DNA of 64,000 nucleotides from contig NZ_CP049913.1 in NCBI RefSeq assembly GCF_011306175.1, positions 124,001-188,000 of the forward strand, written 5' to 3'. Origin of the DNA: Vibrio sp. HDW18. Its GTDB lineage: Bacteria > Pseudomonadota > Gammaproteobacteria > Enterobacterales > Vibrionaceae. How positions within the stretch are numbered: position 1 is the first letter of the stretch; the number at the start of each line of letters is the position of its first letter. Below are positions 61,676-64,000 of this stretch, piece by piece. Below the pieces are notes generated by a model. That model saw only the letters and a program-made list of their open reading frames with translations. It ran no database searches and was not told the origin of the DNA. The translations under genes were made by a program, and so were the position numbers.

Positions 61676-63184
61676 ATGACTTCGAAAATCCCTTTTTATA
61701 TTTCTGTGTTGCTACTGTTTACGGTGGGCATCACGCTCAGTCTCTTACGCCACCAAGATTATGGCGTACCTTGGGTCCCTGGCGAAACTCGCCAAGTATG
61801 GGATATTGAAGCGCGAATTGAATTTGCCGCACACGGCAACGAAGCGAAGGTCTCGTTAGCCGCTCCCCTAACCCAAGAAGGCTACACACTTATCAATGAA
61901 ACCGCTTCATCACCTGGTTATGGCATCTCTTACCTCAACACCGATTCAGGACGCCGAGTCGAGTGGTCGATTCGCCAAGCCAGCGGCCCACAAACCATCT
62001 ACTATAAAGCGCAGTTTTTGGTTGACCCACAAGCCAAAGCACTACAAATCCCGCCGACTCAAGAGATCGTCAAACCGACGTTTGATGGGCCTGAAGAATC
62101 TGCGGCGATCGCATTGATTGCTAATGCGACTCAACGCTCGGCCGATCACATCACTTTTGCTCGTGAGTTAATTAAAGGGCTCAATGATGCCGAAAGCCAA
62201 AATGCCTCGCTGCTACTCAATAAAATGAGCAAAGTGGAAGCGGCGCAAAAACTGCTGTCATACGCTCAAGTGCCCAATAAAGTGGTCGGGGTGATCCAAT
62301 TAGAAGATGGCCGCCGCCGCCAAACGATTCAGCATATGAATGAGGTGTGGGACGGCAGTGCGTGGATGTTGTTTAACCCAGAAACGGGCACCCAACCGAC
62401 TCACCCTAATCTATTAGTTTGGGATGAATCAAACGTTTCACTGCTCGATGTGGTTGGTGGTCAAAACAGCCAAGTCATGTTCAGTATGCTGGCGCAAACG
62501 GTAGCACCACAACAAGCCACCAACAGTAAAGTCGAAGCCGATGGTCTACTGAATTTATCGATTCATAGCTTGCCACTAGAAGAGCAAGCCATGTTCAAAA
62601 CCATCATGTTGATCCCGATCGGCGCATTAATTGTGGTGTTTCTACGCGTGATTGTCGGACTCAAAACCTCTGGCACTTTCATGCCAGTGTTGATCGCGGT
62701 TGCCTTTGTACAAACCCAACTCACCACCGGTATTGTTGGCTTTTTGCTGATTGTCGGCACCGGGCTGATTATTCGCAGTTACCTTTCCAAGCTTAATTTG
62801 TTGCTGGTTGCACGGATTTCGGCGGTGATCATCACGGTAATTTTGATTATTTCGGTGTTTACCGTGATGGCGTTTAAACTTGGGCTCACCGAAGGCTTAA
62901 CCATCACGTTCTTCCCGATGATTATTCTGTCGTGGACCATTGAACGGATGTCGATCCTATGGGAAGAAGAAGGGGCAAAAGAGGTCCTGCTACAAGGTGG
63001 TGGCTCACTGTTTACCGCAATTTTGATCTACTTAGCCATGACCAACTCTTATGTGCAGCACTTAACCTTTAACTTCATTGGCTTGCAATTGGTGGTGTTA
63101 GCAGCAATTTTGCTGCTCGGTACTTATACTGGCTATCGAATTTCTGAACTCCGCCGCTTCAAACCCTTGGTGGAGGAGAAATAA
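61676..63184 (+). CDS. Inactive-transglutaminase domain fused to seven transmembrane helices
   Basis: A 502-residue inner-membrane protein. An N-terminal anchor (about 5-22) precedes a periplasmic region (to about 295) of the inactive transglutaminase type; around DGSAWMLFNPETGTQP the fold resembles the end of a transglutaminase core, but I see no catalytic Cys. From about 300 seven helices follow, with the conserved RVIVGLKTSGTFMPVLIAVA between helices 1 and 2. Its function is not established. It overlaps the next gene by one base (TAATG). Confidence 0.82.
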   Translation: MTSKIPFYISVLLLFTVGITLSLLRHQDYGVPWVPGETRQVWDIEARIEFAAHGNEAKVSLAAPLTQEGYTLINETASSPGYGISYLNTDSGRRVEWSIRQASGPQTIYYKAQFLVDPQAKALQIPPTQEIVKPTFDGPEESAAIALIANATQRSADHITFARELIKGLNDAESQNASLLLNKMSKVEAAQKLLSYAQVPNKVVGVIQLEDGRRRQTIQHMNEVWDGSAWMLFNPETGTQPTHPNLLVWDESNVSLLDVVGGQNSQVMFSMLAQTVAPQQATNSKVEADGLLNLSIHSLPLEEQAMFKTIMLIPIGALIVVFLRVIVGLKTSGTFMPVLIAVAFVQTQLTTGIVGFLLIVGTGLIIRSYLSKLNLLLVARISAVIITVILIISVFTVMAFKLGLTEGLTITFFPMIILSWTIERMSILWEEEGAKEVLLQGGGSLFTAILIYLAMTNSYVQHLTFNFIGLQLVVLAAILLLGTYTGYRISELRRFKPLVEEK

Positions 63185-64000
63185 TGTGGTTTTCATTTTC
63201 ACTGTCGGACTATACCTCCCCTTTTAAGTTACGCCGTAAGGGGATTATGGGCATGAATAAGCGTAATCACGCTTATATTGGCCGTTATAATGACCGATCT
63301 AAATACCCATTAGTGGATGATAAACTCCAGACTAAGCTGATTGCTCAACGGGCCGGATGTACCGTACCCAAATTGATTGGTGTGATCACCAATCAAGCGG
63401 AAGTTCCGCGCATTCATCAAATGGTCAAAAACTGGCCTGGTTTTGTGATTAAGCCGGCGCGTGGCAGTGGCGGCAAAGGCATTTTGGTGGTGACTTCGCA
63501 TCAGGATGGGGTTTATACCAAACCCTCGGGTGCCACCATCAATCAACAAGATGTCGAACGCCATATCAGTAACGCGTTAGCCGGATTGTTCTCGCTGGGT
63601 GGCAAAAATGATGTGGCACTGGTCGAAAATCTAATCCAGTTTGACGACTGTTTTGAAGGCTTTAGCTACGAAGGGGTGCCAGATGTGCGAATTATCGTAT
63701 TTAAAGGCTATCCTGTCATGGCGATGATGCGTCTTTCCACCTCTGTTTCCGATGGTAAAGCGAATTTGCACCAAGGTGCGGTTGGGGTTGGTCTTGATAT
63801 TGCCACCGGTAAAGCGGTACGCGCAGTGCAATTTAATAAGCCCGTGACCCATCATCCTGATACCGGCAAATTGCTCTCCACCTTAGTCGTACCCCAGTGG
63901 GAACGGCTACTCACCTTAGCCGCCAGCGCTTGGGAAATGACTGGCTTAGGTTATATCGGCACCGATATGGTACTGGATAAAACCGAAGGCCCGATGGTAC
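63184..64000 (+). CDS. RimK-like alpha-L-glutamate ligase family protein (ATP-grasp), 3' end missing
   Basis: The frame opens with ATG at 63184-63186 and is open to the right edge (272 codons). It begins MWFSFSLSDYTSPFKLRR and holds ATP-grasp features: GFVIKPARGSGGKGILVV (ATP-binding loop and Lys), the VALVENLIQFDD hinge, DVRIIVFKGYPVMAMMR and GAVGVGLDIATG; the last visible piece, YIGTDMVLD, carries a metal-binding Asp. This group resembles RimK, which adds glutamates to a peptide carboxylate. The acceptor here is unknown. Third gene of the set with the retropepsin-like lipoprotein and 7TM protein. Confidence 0.85.
   Translation, partial: MWFSFSLSDYTSPFKLRRKGIMGMNKRNHAYIGRYNDRSKYPLVDDKLQTKLIAQRAGCTVPKLIGVITNQAEVPRIHQMVKNWPGFVIKPARGSGGKGILVVTSHQDGVYTKPSGATINQQDVERHISNALAGLFSLGGKNDVALVENLIQFDDCFEGFSYEGVPDVRIIVFKGYPVMAMMRLSTSVSDGKANLHQGAVGVGLDIATGKAVRAVQFNKPVTHHPDTGKLLSTLVVPQWERLLTLAASAWEMTGLGYIGTDMVLDKTEGPMV

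Overview
This is chromosomal core DNA from a gammaproteobacterium of the genus Vibrio, most likely Vibrio cholerae or a very close relative. The evidence is the protein sequences, gene neighbourhoods shared with Escherichia coli (ycjX-ycjF-tyrR, pabB-nudL, ldtD-ycbK-gloC, nrdA-nrdB-yfaE, rnm-yciO-rluB divergent from trpEGDC(F)BA, cmoA-cmoB) and two ERIC-type intergenic repeats of the form found in Vibrio. I see no rRNA, tRNA, insertion sequence, prophage, integron array or CRISPR array. Nearly all genes are intact housekeeping or transport genes.

Layout. 0-6 kb: end of an RhtA-like exporter, a DUF2947 gene, then rimJ, tyrR, ycjF and ycjX on the minus strand and a 61-residue membrane protein. 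6-13 kb: class I fumarase divergent from pabB-nudL, a frameshifted small-gene remnant, and the serine uptake/deamination pair sdaC-sdaA. 13-21 kb: macAB efflux pump, asnS, an aspartate aminotransferase and a chemoreceptor. 21.7-29.5 kb: opgG-opgH (osmoregulated periplasmic glucans), the minus-strand set ldtD-ycbK-gloC, ribA and a small protein. 30-32.4 kb: an MFS sugar-efflux-like gene divergent from an AraC regulator. 32.5-40.9 kb: gyrA divergent from ubiG, then the aerobic ribonucleotide reductase operon nrdA-nrdB-yfaE. 40.5-44.5 kb: small genes, a YfaY-type CinA paralogue, DUF3943, DUF2750 and an all-alpha NTP-pyrophosphohydrolase-like gene. 44.5-54.1 kb: rluB, yciO and rnm on minus, divergent from the complete trp operon. 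54.4-60.8 kb: a DAACS symporter, tdk, aspS and cmoA-cmoB. 60.9-64 kb: a three-gene set of a retropepsin-like lipoprotein, an inactive-transglutaminase/7TM protein and a RimK-like ATP-grasp ligase that runs off the right edge.

Points of most interest: GyrA has Ile at position 83 (ATT), a classical quinolone-resistance substitution, with Asp87 and Tyr122 unchanged. The trp control region keeps an E. coli-like TrpR operator/promoter, but its leader reading frame has no Trp codon and runs through the attenuator-like hairpin to the trpE ribosome-binding site. TrpE ends in an 18-bp tandem repeat coding for hexapeptides. The nrdA upstream region has a perfect DnaA box and two NrdR-like boxes, and a 22-bp perfect palindrome lies between nrdA and nrdB. 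From remembered V. cholerae N16961 locus numbers, about 70 genes, including ihfA, are missing between the nrd/cinA and rluB/trp blocks, suggesting a rearrangement. The terminal three-gene set is the best candidate for a poorly described system.
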